Of a stretch of 64,000 bases of DNA, positions 25,050-35,580 are shown piece after piece. Origin of the DNA: Saxidomus purpurata (taxonomy: Eukaryota; Mollusca; Bivalvia; Venerida; Veneridae). How positions within the stretch are numbered: the first letter of the stretch is position 1; each line of letters opens with the position of its first letter. The notes beneath the pieces are model-generated. The model saw only the letters and a list, made by a program, of their open reading frames with translations. It was not told the origin of the DNA and did not search any database. The stretch is taken from contig JAFMSR010000015.1 in assembly GCA_022818135.1 (NCBI GenBank), forward strand, positions 30,852,929-30,916,928, written 5' to 3'. The position numbers and the translations under genes were made by a program.

Positions 25050-26440
25050 TCAATGTAAAAAGTGCAGTATATAATAGTTGACCTGATATTAAAAGCTGGT
25101 ATCCATTGCTTATCACTATAATAATGTTTCAGGAAAAAGAAAATCAATTTCAGTCTCTCACAATTTCAAATGCTGATCGTGAATATGTAAACAAATGCCT
25201 TTTATCAAAATCATCAGAATGATATGAGATGTAAATAGATGACCTGATTGACAAAGAAATTATGCAGTAGGCCGAAAGTATATACATGTATAAGACTACA
25301 TAATATACATGATTGTGCTGTACATTATAAATGTATATTAATAAAACTCCGTCCATTACATGCCTACATTCGATTAGTATATAAAATGCAGACATGCAAC
25401 TGCACATATATGCTAAGACAAATTACCTAACCTACTTATCTACAAAGTAATTTCTTCTTCTAAGAATCAGAAATAAGGTTTTGGCTGTATATCGAACAAG
25501 AACTTTACTAGTAAAGATATGTATGAACTGTATGGAACCAGAGTAATGATACAATCAGAATTAAGATGTAGTGCTTTTCTTAACCGTGTTTCTCACTTTC
25601 CATTTTTTTTAATTAATATCTAGTCTTTCATATCTGCCAGTTTGAAAACTTTTGGAGCAACACCTATTCCAAATTTTGCCAAAGCTGACCTATGTGAACA
25701 TGACAGTATACGTTTACAATATTGTTCTGTCTCGAAATTTGTTTTAAAAGTTTATATGTACATAATTTGTTCCTGTCTCTTTTAATCGTGCCAAATTCAG
25801 TATTATATCATTCATCCACTCATCAATAAATAATTTCAAACAAGAGAATGATACTCGTCTTTGACATGGGTTGTATTTGTTGACATCACTCTTCATGATA
25901 GAATATCTCTAAATTCGTTGCAGGCTCTGAAGCACTAATATCTACATTTATAAGCACCTTGCGATTAACAATTGTTGAAAATTCTACGATTTACTCTTGA
26001 TATTTGCATATTACCAATGATTGTGGTCGCCATCCTTTCTCGCCTAAAACAGCAGCCGATAGTCTAAGAGTACATTTCGACACCCCTTTATTTTGTTCTA
26101 CGCACGTTCAATACAACTGAAGGTTTGAGTGCTCCAACAGCTGCACCATATGATATGACTGACCACACCATTGAGTCAAATAATCATGAGAATACGTCTA
26201 CCTGCATACCGCAAATTACCTTACATTTTTTCGTTAGAAGACCAAGTGCCCTGTCAGCGGATTTTGATACAAACTTTGCAGTAACATTGAAATATAAAAA
26301 TTGGTCTAAATGTAGACATAATTATACACATTTATAAACAATTTTCAACTCATGTTATCCACAGATAAATACATATTTTGTGATGGGAACATTACGTTGT
26401 CTGAAGTAGTAGTATAAAAAGGAGTGTTGCCCGCCCCGTC
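25050..26440. other. Intergenic, nothing recognised
   Basis: AT-rich sequence with short overlapping open frames on both strands (25150-25430, 26125-26337) that show no domain. A two-copy tandem CCCGAAATTTTGCACA follows at about 26448-26478. Confidence 0.45.
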
Positions 26441-26878
26441 CACCCCCCCGAAATTTTGCACACCCGAAATTTTGCACATTTACGATGTGTAGGGGAAGTA
26501 ACTGCTACAGAAACTGGTTTCTATTACCGCAAGAGTGATGCCCCGGAATGGAGACACGCATATTGTTTTAAAAAGTGTTTCCACCAATCGCGATAGAAGA
26601 AGAAACATGAATGTCAATAACCTATGAAAAACTAATTTTTAATATATATTTAAAACGATACATTTGAAGAGAGTATAGTTATTCACGCTGAGAGACAGCA
26701 GCAGACTTTTCAGGTTATAACGACCGGTTCGGAGACCATATCATCGCTTTTGCGTCCGCCATTCAATTCGCACTTAATGTCCGGTGTGTAAATCTTACAT
26801 GCATGAGTCGGTTTTCTATAGGATGTGTAGCAGAGCAAAGGTCACATAATATATCTCTACAAGGGTATAGTAGGAATT

Positions 26879-27054
26879 CACTATTATATATATCAACACT
26901 ATAAGCTACACGAAGTGACAAGATGAGTCATTCAGGAGGTATGATGAGGTATTGAGGAGGTAATGAGGAGGCATGAGGAGGTAATGAGGAGGTACGAGGA
27001 GGTTATGAGGAGGGTCACTTCTTGTGGCTTATAGTGTTGATATATATGATAGTG
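26879..27054. mobile_element. 176-bp MITE-like fold-back with internal minisatellite
   Basis: Arms of 41 bases, 26879-26919 and 27014-27054, are inverse copies with three mismatches (CACTATTATATATATCAACA at the left end). Between them lie about eight imperfect copies of ATGAGGAGGT/AATGAGGAGG. No clear target duplication was seen. Confidence 0.85.
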
Positions 27055-27108
27055 ATTTGGTACAGACGGCGAGGTCAGTTGCTAATAAAGCGAGACCGTT
27101 ATCTCACT

Positions 27109-27315
27109 ATGGAGAGTAACGACAAGAACATCATATTTCATTGTAGGAAATGTGGTTACGTTATTTTGCTTTAGAGAAACCTATTACACCACTTCAGAGT
27201 ATGGCATACGTGCGAGTATTATTCAAATATCTGTGTATGCTGCGACTGCGTGTTTGAAAACCGTAAGGCATTTCTCAAGCATGTGAAAATGAAAGCCTCG
27301 GAGGTAGTGAGGTGA
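27109..27315 (+). pseudogene. Two-finger C2H2 zinc-finger ORF with in-frame TAG
   Basis: Read straight through, 69 codons give a first finger CRKCGYVILL-stop-RNLLHHFRVWH with correct C-x2-C-x12-H-x4-H spacing, then EYYSNICVCCDCVFENRKAF and FLKHVKM, a second finger that lacks its last His. The only break before the final TGA is TAG at codon 22, within the first finger. The second half aligns with the minus-strand remnant at 30085-30220 (shared RVWHT.EYYS.ICVCC pattern), so both derive from one family. Nucleic-acid binding is the family role; this copy is probably dead unless the stop is read through or is a sequence error. Confidence 0.7.
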
Positions 27316-28340
27316 AACAGACCAATGCAAACGGATTCTAACCTTTTAGGGATATTTAAGGGAGGTAAAAGTCGTTTGGTTCCGTCTCCTGAATGTTTGC
27401 GGCTATATGTGTCAAAATGTTTTATTCGATTTCTATCTATATGGCACTGGTTTCTGCAAATGAGACATGTATGTTGATATTTTGGATTATTTCATTTCAA
27501 ATTTGGGGTATGCCGTCGAAATCATACAAGTAATACTGGACTTTAATGAGCACCCCAATGACCAATAAATGGAACCTACCCATTGTAAAATTCCAAATGA
27601 AACACTTATAAAAAGATAGGACGGTTTATTCAAGCGTATAATGCAATGAAAATAAAAACAAACTTTTGCGTATATTTCTCAACATATATGTAGATTAATC
27701 AAATATTTAAAAAAAGTTGATAACTAATATATTTCGAAAGGACATCAACTGCATACTTATAAAAACCACAAACAGGTATTAAATAACAAGCGAGATTGTC
27801 ATGGTGACACGATTAAATTACATTTTTTTTAAAGAATACCAAGCACACACTGCGACCCGTAAACCGCAAGCCTTTTCTTTGAATAGCGTTAATTTTAGTG
27901 GAGTGAGCGCTGTAGGAAAACATTATTTTAATCTTGCGTATATTTTAAATGAATAGTTTTAGATAAAAGCTTATTACTTGATTTAAACTCTTGCTTGTTG
28001 CTAGACGTTTTTATATACCCTTAGTTAAATGGTAAACACCACCTATTGGAAAAATGACCGAGAAAGAGAAGTCACAAAGCAACATCTGTGTTTATTAGCT
28101 ACATTTATTTTTTTTCTTCTAAATTATCTACATTTCTTAAATATAAAAGCGTGAGTTTTAATAAAACAGACACAAGTTTTGCTCTTTCCAGATGGAACAA
28201 ATGAATGAAGTCAGTCAATTCGTTGATAGAAATGTCACAGATCATAAAGGTTTTTTTATACAAAAGACACGCAGCTCACTTTAGCTTCGACAATATCGTT
28301 TTACTATTAGCCGAACAAGTTTGACAGTCCTGTTGTACAT
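27316..28340. other. Intergenic, nothing recognised
   Basis: AT-rich sequence between the plus-strand zinc-finger remnant and the minus-strand C2H2 gene; it should hold the 3' flank of the latter. No convincing domain or repeat. Confidence 0.4.
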
Positions 28341-28349
28341 GTATCACTC

Positions 28350-28967
28350 TCACTCAGTATCTTCCATTTGTTCCGTATCTTCTTCCTCTTCCAACTGTGG
28401 AGTGACGTAATTGTCCAGCACTTTATCAAACAGAAATCTCCGTTTAAGAATGGCGTACTTTAAGGCTTCCTCCCCTTTGTAGTGTTCTGTTGCAATTAGT
28501 TGATTAACTGTCTTCTTTATCGCTTTATAGATGGGATCCTTCTTCATAGCATCGAACCACACCAGTTTTCTACCGAAAATGTTCATCATGGCTTTCCTGT
28601 AAGTGCTTTTCATGTCCTCAAAGACATTTTCTCTGGCTTCACTTTCACTGATCTCGGTATCTTCTTCCATAAGCTCCTTCACTTCGGTTTCATACTGCGA
28701 CTGGCACTTATCAAACGCTTCCTCTACAATGAATTCCCAAGGGTCAATATCCAAACTCTTTTCAGATGTTACAGACATATCGTCGTCGCTGTTATCAGAA
28801 TTGTTTTCATTAACAGGTCCAAAAATGTCCTCTTGTACAGAAATGTCTGACATCACGTCTTCCTCTGAATCTTCGTCCGGATGTGCAGACCTTTTATGCC
28901 GCAACATATTATCCCGTCTTCTAAAGACTTTGAAACATATATCACATTCAAACATCGCGCTTGAAGG
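28350..28967 (-). CDS. C2H2 zinc-finger protein, 3' exon
   Basis: Encodes one canonical C2H2 finger at the start (FECDICFKVFRRRDNMLRHK then RSAH: C-x2-C-x12-H-x4-H). A long acidic Ser/Asp/Glu stretch follows, then a helical region with DPWEFIVEEAFDKC and EALKYAILKRRFLFDKVL, and a Glu-rich tail to the stop at 28350. The ORF alone gives 201 residues from an ATG. However, a phase-compatible acceptor TTTAG|CC at 28968/28967 would join it in frame to the upstream exon ending at 29014. A stronger-looking acceptor (TTTGCAG) five bases upstream would break the frame. A nuclear, DNA- or RNA-binding role is inferred from the finger. The helical C-terminal region was not recognised. Confidence 0.65.
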   Translation of the reverse strand, partial: PSSAMFECDICFKVFRRRDNMLRHKRSAHPDEDSEEDVMSDISVQEDIFGPVNENNSDNSDDDMSVTSEKSLDIDPWEFIVEEAFDKCQSQYETEVKELMEEDTEISESEARENVFEDMKSTYRKAMMNIFGRKLVWFDAMKKDPIYKAIKKTVNQLIATEHYKGEEALKYAILKRRFLFDKVLDNYVTPQLEEEEDTEQMEDTE

Positions 28968-29013
28968 CTAAACTGCAAATGAGGAGGAGTCATGTAAGTG
29001 TTCAGTTTAATAC

Positions 29014-29417
29014 CTGTCCAATAGTAGTGATGTTTTCATCTTCTTTTGAGGTCTGCTTCGGCTTTCTGCTCGCAGATGGTGCCCTCTGCCTAAGTTTCTT
29101 GGTACTCTTGTTACTAATACCATCTAACTTCCCTATGGAACCTTTACGCTTCCGTGTTTTACTGACTTCTTTCATTCGTTGCAATTCCAGATCGATTAAT
29201 GTCACTTTAGGTTTGGACTGACGATCAAGCATACTCTTAGCTATAGCTGTCGTCTGCTCCGCTGGGAGGACCATCCGTATATACATTTCAGAATGAGGCA
29301 CATGGCTTTTACGAGATGCGCTCCTATTAAACTTCCTCTTTACTCTCTTTTCTTTTGTATCGAATATATCCATTTTTCTCAAGTGTGCGTCTTCACTTCT
29401 TGACATCCAAGCAATCA
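29014..29417 (-). CDS. Probable upstream exon of the C2H2 gene, basic nuclear-type protein
   Basis: Bounded by a good acceptor (TTTTTTACTTCAG at 29418) and donor (GGACAG|GTATT at 29014). It is open throughout with a possible start MSRSEDAHLRKMDIF at 29406. It is rich in Lys, Arg and Ser, with KTRKRKGSIGKL and KSTKKLRQR resembling nuclear localisation signals. The donor is phase 0 and, with the acceptor at 28967, continues through PSSA into the finger exon. It has no recognised domain. A 5' exon beyond 29418 is possible because the frame is open across the acceptor. Transcript evidence is needed to confirm the join. Confidence 0.5.
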
Positions 29418-29564
29418 CTGAAGTAAAAAATGTCATTCTTTTTTTTTATCGTTCAAGACTCAAGCTTTAAGACGTTTAAAAACCACCGTTGCAGTAATAT
29501 CGATATTTACACGTAAATAGGTATATATCCTACTTACTACCATCTTATCTATCAGTTCGACCTT

Positions 29565-29700
29565 ATTGTTGACTTATCTTACCCTCCTCTCTCCTCCTCC
29601 TACCTCCCTTTTCCCTCCTCCTTCCTCCTCTCCCCCACACCTTTCCTCCTCTTACCTCATTTTCTATCTTTTGTCTTATTTTTCCCTTCTTTCCATCGCC
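29565..29700. repeat. Polypyrimidine (TCCTCC)-rich tract
   Basis: A strongly strand-biased C/T tract on plus, so purine-rich on the minus strand, where the zinc-finger exons run. Open frames across it are compositional. A donor-like GAGGAGG|GTAAGATAAG on the minus strand sits at its left edge (about 29583). Confidence 0.85.
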
Positions 29701-29707
29701 ACTATTT

Positions 29708-29917
29708 TCACTTTGAGAGAGGTGATATACATATCGACTGATGAAAACGGGACCAGTCCTAAAGTTGACAATGTTTGCTACAGTATCTCGCGACTTTGCA
29801 CTTCCCGCAGTATTCGAGCGGTACTTCAATCTTGTCACACGCCCAGCATGCTGTGTTGGATGGTAACTGAAGTGGCGCCAAATCCATGCTATAGTTTGAG
29901 TTTGAGAAATTCGACAT
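29708..29917 (-). pseudogene. MYND zinc-finger ORF with in-frame TAG
   Basis: From an ATG at 29917 the minus strand reads MSNFSNSNYSMDLAP, then CWACDKIEVPLEYCGKCKVA, RYCSKHCQL, stop, DWSRFHQSIC, ending TGA at 29708. The Cys/His pattern (CxxC, CxxC, CxxxC, HxxxC) is that of a complete MYND finger, a protein-interaction domain. The stop (29759-29761) falls at a variable position between CQL and the conserved DW, and the frame is intact on both sides. This points to a recent nonsense change, a sequencing error or readthrough. The surrounding minus-strand exons are also zinc-finger genes. Confidence 0.78.
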
Positions 29918-30084
29918 GTCTCGATTATAACGTTACATCTTGAACTTATTTTGAGATAACACTATGGTCTTATCCGTATTACGTAGCATCCAACGAAAAG
30001 CTGAAACGTCTAGTGAGCTCGACAAAATATCGGTCAGTGTATTTATCGTTTAAGACTTTACCTTCGAAAAGCAATTTCCGTTAA

Positions 30085-30220
30085 TCTTACAGTTCTCTTC
30101 CTAGCATATGTTTCAGATGCCTCAAAAATGTTCTTTGGTCCTGAAACGCTTTTTCGCAGCACACGCATATGTAAGAATAATACTCACTTGTATGCCACAC
30201 TCTTAAATGGAGTCCTTCTT
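30085..30220 (-). pseudogene. C2H2 zinc-finger fragment homologous to the 27109 copy
   Basis: The minus strand reads GLHLRVWHTSEYYSYICVCC then EKAFQDQRTFLRHLKHMLGREL and a TAA stop. It gives the tail of one finger and a full second finger (C-x2-C...H-x3-H). It matches the 27109 remnant residue for residue in RVWHT.EYYS.ICVCC. Its first finger is cut off upstream by the duplicated 89-base unit beginning at 30217. Confidence 0.7.
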
Positions 30221-30445
30221 AAGTTTATGATTCAAATATGGTTAACTCCTCGGAGGTAAGGGAGTGCCCCCTGCGGTAGGGGGTGGTGTCAGACACGTTT
30301 GGGGGCACTCCGTCTTAAGTTTATGATTCAAATATGGTTAACTCCTCGGAGGTAAGGGAGTGCCCCCTGCGGTAGGGGGTGGTGTCAGACACGTTTGGGG
30401 GTATTTGGAGTATTTTTCTTACATATGCGTGTGCTGCCAAAAAGC
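30148..30445. repeat. 38-bp inverted arms enclosing a tandem 89-bp duplication
   Basis: Arms 30148-30185 and 30408-30445 are inverse copies with two mismatches, centred on GCAGCACACGCATATGTAAG. The left arm is part of the zinc-finger frame above; the right arm repeats the same codons on the plus strand (EYFSYICVCCQKA, then stops). Between them an 89-base unit occurs twice without a mismatch seen (30217-30305 and 30313-30401, period 96). It contains hairpin-forming CCCCCTGCGGTAGGGGG. The arrangement looks like an inverted duplication of a coding piece plus a local tandem duplication. Confidence 0.85.
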
Positions 30446-30449
30446 ATGA

Positions 30450-32399
30450 TGATTTGGCAATATGTATTTTTTCGTAGGAAGAAATTCGACAGTATGTACA
30501 TGCACCTTGTCACTGGAAGCGATTCGGCTACATGAGTTGTATCACAGGAAGAGTATATGCAATATGTAAAGCAACACTAAAGCAAGTCGTCTGAATCAAC
30601 ACCTTTTAACAAGTGAAGTTGCTTTTCACAATACACTGTGCATGTTGTTAAAGGGAAACAATTACAGTGTTATCTGATTTATAGTACATACGTGTCCGCA
30701 GTCCGATTTATCGAACGCGACCAGGATTCAGCATGGAAGGCTGTCAAGCTTTGAAGTAACTGTAAAGTCATTTATGGAAGTTTATAACCAGACGCTCACA
30801 GAACATAGTTTATAATAGATTATGATGATATCGTTTCAAATGATATATACACTTTTTAAACTTAAAATAACAAAATAATGATAGCAAACGTGGACACGTG
30901 GGCACGAACGCGGAGATAGGCAGTACCGGCCTTATGGTACTACTGTGCCTAACGTTTAATCGTTCTAATTTTGGTTTTAGTATTTTGCATTTAAGGTCAT
31001 TTTTAATATGTGAAATGTGTCAATAGAAACTTAAATTGCAAATGTTTTCAATAACAACTATCAATATGATCATAACTTCCAGTCCCTATGGTAATGCAAG
31101 GGTTTGTTGTATTAAAATAGACTAGAAGATGTCAATCTGAGTTTTTAATAGTTTGATAAGATATGCTATATTTGGGTCCCGCTTTACAAATATTCAGCAT
31201 ATATGTTGTTTCTGTATTTCAATACAGACAACATTGATAATGCATAGGAATTCACTATTATTTCTACATTTGTATTACAGTCCCCCTCCTTTTTCTGCGA
31301 CCCTGTTGTTTACCTTGTATAATGGCAAATGATACCCAGGCGAGCTATATAGGACCACCATGGCCCTTTTTACTGTTCTTATTTCTATGGTGTTAATGTA
31401 AAAACGTTCATTATTGCACAGCGAGGGAAACCCATTTTATTTCGAGGTTGTAAGAGAACATGGTACATGTGCTTTAAATGTTTTTAAATTCCCGAGTGAG
31501 TAATGACTAAATGCTTCGCTTTTTATTCTATGGTGAAATACACAGTCTTAATAGAAAGTATGTCGAACTGATTCCTGGTAGAAAATGAAAAAAACGCAGG
31601 CATCGGTTCAAGTTCTTATTTTATATATCTTTGCAAAATGATGCAGCGTGTACGAAAGTAATTTATTTTCTACATGAACTCATCCAGTGTGAAAGTTCGT
31701 TCGTGTATATCACCCACGTTGTCGTCAAGACTGCCAATCAATTTCAGTCCAACACTTTATAGACCATCAACAAAAGCTCGACATGTATGATAAAAAGGAT
31801 TCAAAACAAAGACAGGACTCGAGGAGTTGCCGTGATGTTGTTGTGCGTTGGACTCGTAACATCGTTAAAACTGCACTTTATAAACGAAACAATTTGATAC
31901 ATGTAAAAAGCAAGAGTGCTTCAACTTTCATATCTACAACTTAAATGTTAAACAAACTACAAGAGACACCTGAGTTTGATACAGTTGGCAAGATCGCTAC
32001 CATCTGTTATTATACCATTACAACGATTTAAAGTAGTTTTTAGCAACAGTGAATTTATGTTTTCATCTTCAATGAATTGGAAAGTGACAAATAAGAACAT
32101 GTGTTCTATAGAAGTTTTACAAGAATCAGCAAGTAAATCAAACGTAGACTACATATATAATTGTAAAGTGATGCTATATGGCTTATAGATATATGATTCA
32201 TATTATAGAAAGAGACATAGAAACAAAAGCAATATAAATTTAAATACGTTGTACTTCAGCAGATATGGCGGGGTCAAACGCAAGTGTGCGAGGAAATAGA
32301 ATTATATTATATTCACTTCTTAGATTACAATAAATAGATAAAGCTGGTCACTCTCAAGTGTAGAATACCCAAGATGTAAAGACCACAGAAGTTTTATAT
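30450..32399. other. Intergenic; one transposon-end fragment
   Basis: No gene recognised. At 31337-31372 the minus strand reads AAAAAGGGCCATGGTGGTCC then TATATAGCTCGCCTGG, a remnant of the tandem-monomer element start. The remainder is AT-rich and unrecognised. Confidence 0.5.
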
Positions 32400-32716
32400 A
32401 AAAGCATTGCAAATAACTCCCTTAGGATAAAAGCGCGGATCTTCAAGCAGAAAGTTTACGTTTTTGTCGTCCTCAACGTTTACTCGGATAGCTACATTAC
32501 CGTACGTTTATCTTCATATTAAGACCTTGATATTTTGGGAATGTGATATAGGCGAAAATACATTGTATGCAAATTTAAAAAAAGTACACAATTTTTCACA
32601 CATATCCGGAATAATATTTATAACCACTTTGTCGTCAATGTTTCTTTTTGCAATACTAGTGATTGTATCAATAATTATATCTTTGTACGCAAATTTCAAC
32701 TTTACGTGTTTTATCA

Positions 32717-33837
32717 AACAAGAGGGCCAAGATGGCCCTATATTGCTTACCTGAGACCTATTTATGAACATACGTAACCAAATCCTAAATTATATATCAT
32801 AAACACTAACATTCTGTTTGACATTGACAAGACAAACCTTCTGAACAATTTACATTATGATTGACTATAAAATGTGACCTCTAGAGTACCAACAAGGTTT
32901 TCCTCTGAATTGACCTAGTGACCTACTCTTTAATCCCAGGTGATCCACACTAACAGTCTGACCAATTTCAATGATGATTGGGTTTGAAATGTCGCCTGTA
33001 TGGCATACACAATGTTTTTAACTGGGCGACCTAGTTTTTGACCCAAGATAACCAATATTCAAACTCGTCCTAAATTGCATTTAGACAATCATATAGATCA
33101 AGTTTTATAAATATCCAATTAAAAATGCAACCTATATTGCGTGCAGGCTTTTAATCTACTATTTGACCCCGTGACCTAGTTTTTGATCCCAAATGACCCG
33201 TATTCAAACTCGACCTTGAATTTACAAGGATAATCATTCTGACCATCTTTAGTGAATATAGAATGAAAAATGCAAACTCTATTGCATACACAGGGTTTTC
33301 TATGATTTGACCCCGTGACCAAGTTTTTGACCCGAGATGATTTAATACAAATTCGACTTAGCTTTTATCAAGGCTGTCATTCTGGTTATGTTTCATAAAA
33401 AATCAATGAAATATTCAGTATCTTTTGCATGCACGAGTCTTTTATATGATTTGACCGTATAACCTAGTTTTTTTGCTCCAGATGACCTATATTCCAACTC
33501 GACCTAGATTTTATCAAGGCAACTATAACGACTAAGTCTCATGAAAATTCAATGAAACAATGCAACCTCTATTGCATACACATTTTTTTTTCTATTATTT
33601 GTCCCCGCGACCTAGTTTTTGACCTCAGATGACCCATACTCAAACGCGACCTAGAGTTTATCAAAACCATCATTCTTTTTAAGTTTTACGAAGATAAAGT
33701 GAACAATGCAACTTTTATTGCATACATGGTTAATTGTGGACAGACATAGTATTACGACAGACAGACATGCAGGCAGACGACGGACACCAGACAATCACAA
33801 CAGTTCACCTTGAGCACTTCGTGCTCAGGTGAGCTAG
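32717..33837 (+). mobile_element. Tandem-monomer element (Helentron-like), subfamily A, complete
   Basis: Begins AACAAGAGGGCCAAGATGGC with TTGCTTACCTGAG. It ends with hairpin CACCTTGAGCAC TTC GTGCTCAGGTG followed by AGCTAG. The interior holds about seven units of about 145-150 bases with GTGACCTAGTTTTTGACC, CGACCTAGATTTTATCAAGG and ATGCAACCTCTATTGCATAC. A terminal ACGGACACCAGACAATCACA precedes the hairpin. The CTCACCTGAG-like start and CTCAGGTGAG end form subterminal inverted repeats. No coding capacity. Confidence 0.8.
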
Positions 33838-34392
33838 AAAAAAGGAAGCTTAAATAATTTTAGTCAAATTGTTCTTACAGGAACAATCCTTGTAAGCAGT
33901 TTTTATACCTCAATGACTGCCACCTTGTTCATAATAGTTTAAGTCTTGCTACCAACCATAACTATGTGAGAAAGTTTGCAGTTTTCAAAAGAATTCATAT
34001 TCCGCAAGTTAAATTTATAGTCTGCACTTCTTTCAAAAACTGATCAAACTTATTCGCTTGTTTAGTGTGAGAGTCCTAAAAGTAAAATTTAATTCATTGC
34101 CGATTCGGTTAAAAGCGTATATGTTTTAGTTTGTTAAGTATAGAGTGGTCATCATACTTACTTGATTCACTGAGGTTCTTTGTCAAATGAATAACTATTG
34201 CCAAACGCTCGCGACTTGAGGTATGTTTTGGTTAATTTTATAAATATCATACTAGATTGGTTAGGAAGATATTATTCGTAGCTATTCGTAAGTGGCCTTT
34301 GAACTGTCAGTCAAGATTTTTCATCTTCGTGGAGAGATGTTCATGTTGTTCGTTTCCCGTCACAGCTACCCGTTTCGGCTGAGCGGACTTAA

Positions 34393-34902
34393 GGTAGCAC
34401 TCCACACTTATTTCAGCCCTCGGCTTTGTTCGAGCGACACTAACAAAGTAGGCCTATCACATAGGAGAGAGACCATTCTAGCCCTATTTTCCGAACCTGT
34501 ACAAAATTACCTGCAAATATTTCACACTAGGTGACACTGTTTCTGGCTTGCAGACTATCTAGATAAGTAAACAAACACATTGAACAAGGTGCTTAAGCAC
34601 GAAAATATTTTGCAAGCAGTAAAAGTATGTACCCCCCTGTAAAAAGCTTGATTTTCTAAGCTGTAGAGCTGATTTTCACTTGTTTACAAAATGTCACCAT
34701 CTGCGCATGTCATCTCTGCACTGGCTTTCCAGACCCATGTTTTCGCATTTGCAAACATGCAAAATAAAACTCAAACAACAAAATCTGGCACTTAAATTTG
34801 ATTTAAAGTTCACAGGGCTGTTTAATTTCCTTATATCTCTACACTTTATAAAATTACCCCTGACCAAGTCGAATTTGTGGCTAAAAAGTGTGGAGTGCCA
34901 CC
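34393..34902. mobile_element. PIF/Harbinger-type non-autonomous element, 510 bp, TAA duplication
   Basis: The left end GGTAGCACTCCACACTT is inverted at the right end (AAGTGTGGAGTGCCACC) with one mismatch. TAA precedes (34390-34392) and follows (34903-34905). The homologous position in copy 1 near 12990 has a single TAA and no insertion, so the empty site is known. A three-base TAA/TTA duplication and GG ends are the hallmark of PIF/Harbinger elements. There is no transposase frame; the open frame read from 34680 runs through the end of the element and is not a gene. Confidence 0.87.
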
Positions 34903-35080
34903 TAAGACGTGAGTGGGATTCGCACCCTGGACCTATCGTACCGGATGTGAGCCTCAGAGCTTTCAGTGTCAGCGTTAGGGTCTATATCAAGTGTAAATAT
35001 CTAATTATGGCAAAAATTGAATTCAATTATTTAAAGTCGGCTCAAAGTTGGCTGAGTGTCCACGCTATTTTTAAATACAC

Positions 35081-35580
35081 NNNNNNNNNNNNNNNNNNNN
35101 NNNNNNNNNNNNNNNNNNNNNNNNNNNNNNNNNNNNNNNNNNNNNNNNNNNNNNNNNNNNNNNNNNNNNNNNNNNNNNNNNNNNNNNNNNNNNNNNNNNN
35201 NNNNNNNNNNNNNNNNNNNNNNNNNNNNNNNNNNNNNNNNNNNNNNNNNNNNNNNNNNNNNNNNNNNNNNNNNNNNNNNNNNNNNNNNNNNNNNNNNNNN
35301 NNNNNNNNNNNNNNNNNNNNNNNNNNNNNNNNNNNNNNNNNNNNNNNNNNNNNNNNNNNNNNNNNNNNNNNNNNNNNNNNNNNNNNNNNNNNNNNNNNNN
35401 NNNNNNNNNNNNNNNNNNNNNNNNNNNNNNNNNNNNNNNNNNNNNNNNNNNNNNNNNNNNNNNNNNNNNNNNNNNNNNNNNNNNNNNNNNNNNNNNNNNN
35501 NNNNNNNNNNNNNNNNNNNNNNNNNNNNNNNNNNNNNNNNNNNNNNNNNNNNNNNNNNNNNNNNNNNNNNNNNNNNNNNN
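35081..35580. other. Assembly gap, 500 N, at a probable mis-join
   Basis: The 339 bases before the gap equal the reverse complement of the 339 bases before the gap at 46001. The fixed-length gap probably separates sequences that are not neighbours in this orientation. Confidence 0.95.

Larger units (their letters stand above)
32400..35080 (-). repeat. 2.4-kb dispersed repeat, copy 2 (cut by the gap)
   Basis: Reverse-complement match to 12487-14925. It carries the same internal tandem-monomer element and in addition a 510-base Harbinger-type insertion. The match stops at the contig edge, at the base corresponding to about 12806 of copy 1. The missing remainder is supplied by the reverse complement of 45338-45661, which is one of two arguments that contig 35581-46000 is reversed. 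Confidence 0.85.

Noticed and set aside
29563..29838. Arg/Gly/Glu-rich minus-strand protein
   Set aside because: It is the translation of a purine-rich tract; the real coding signal there is the MYND frame in another phase.
34680..35080. A protein of more than 110 residues identical to a minus-strand frame at 45484-45993, at first sight a duplicated gene
   Set aside because: The identity is due to the 339-base contig-end overlap, and the frame runs through a Harbinger-type end and a dispersed repeat.
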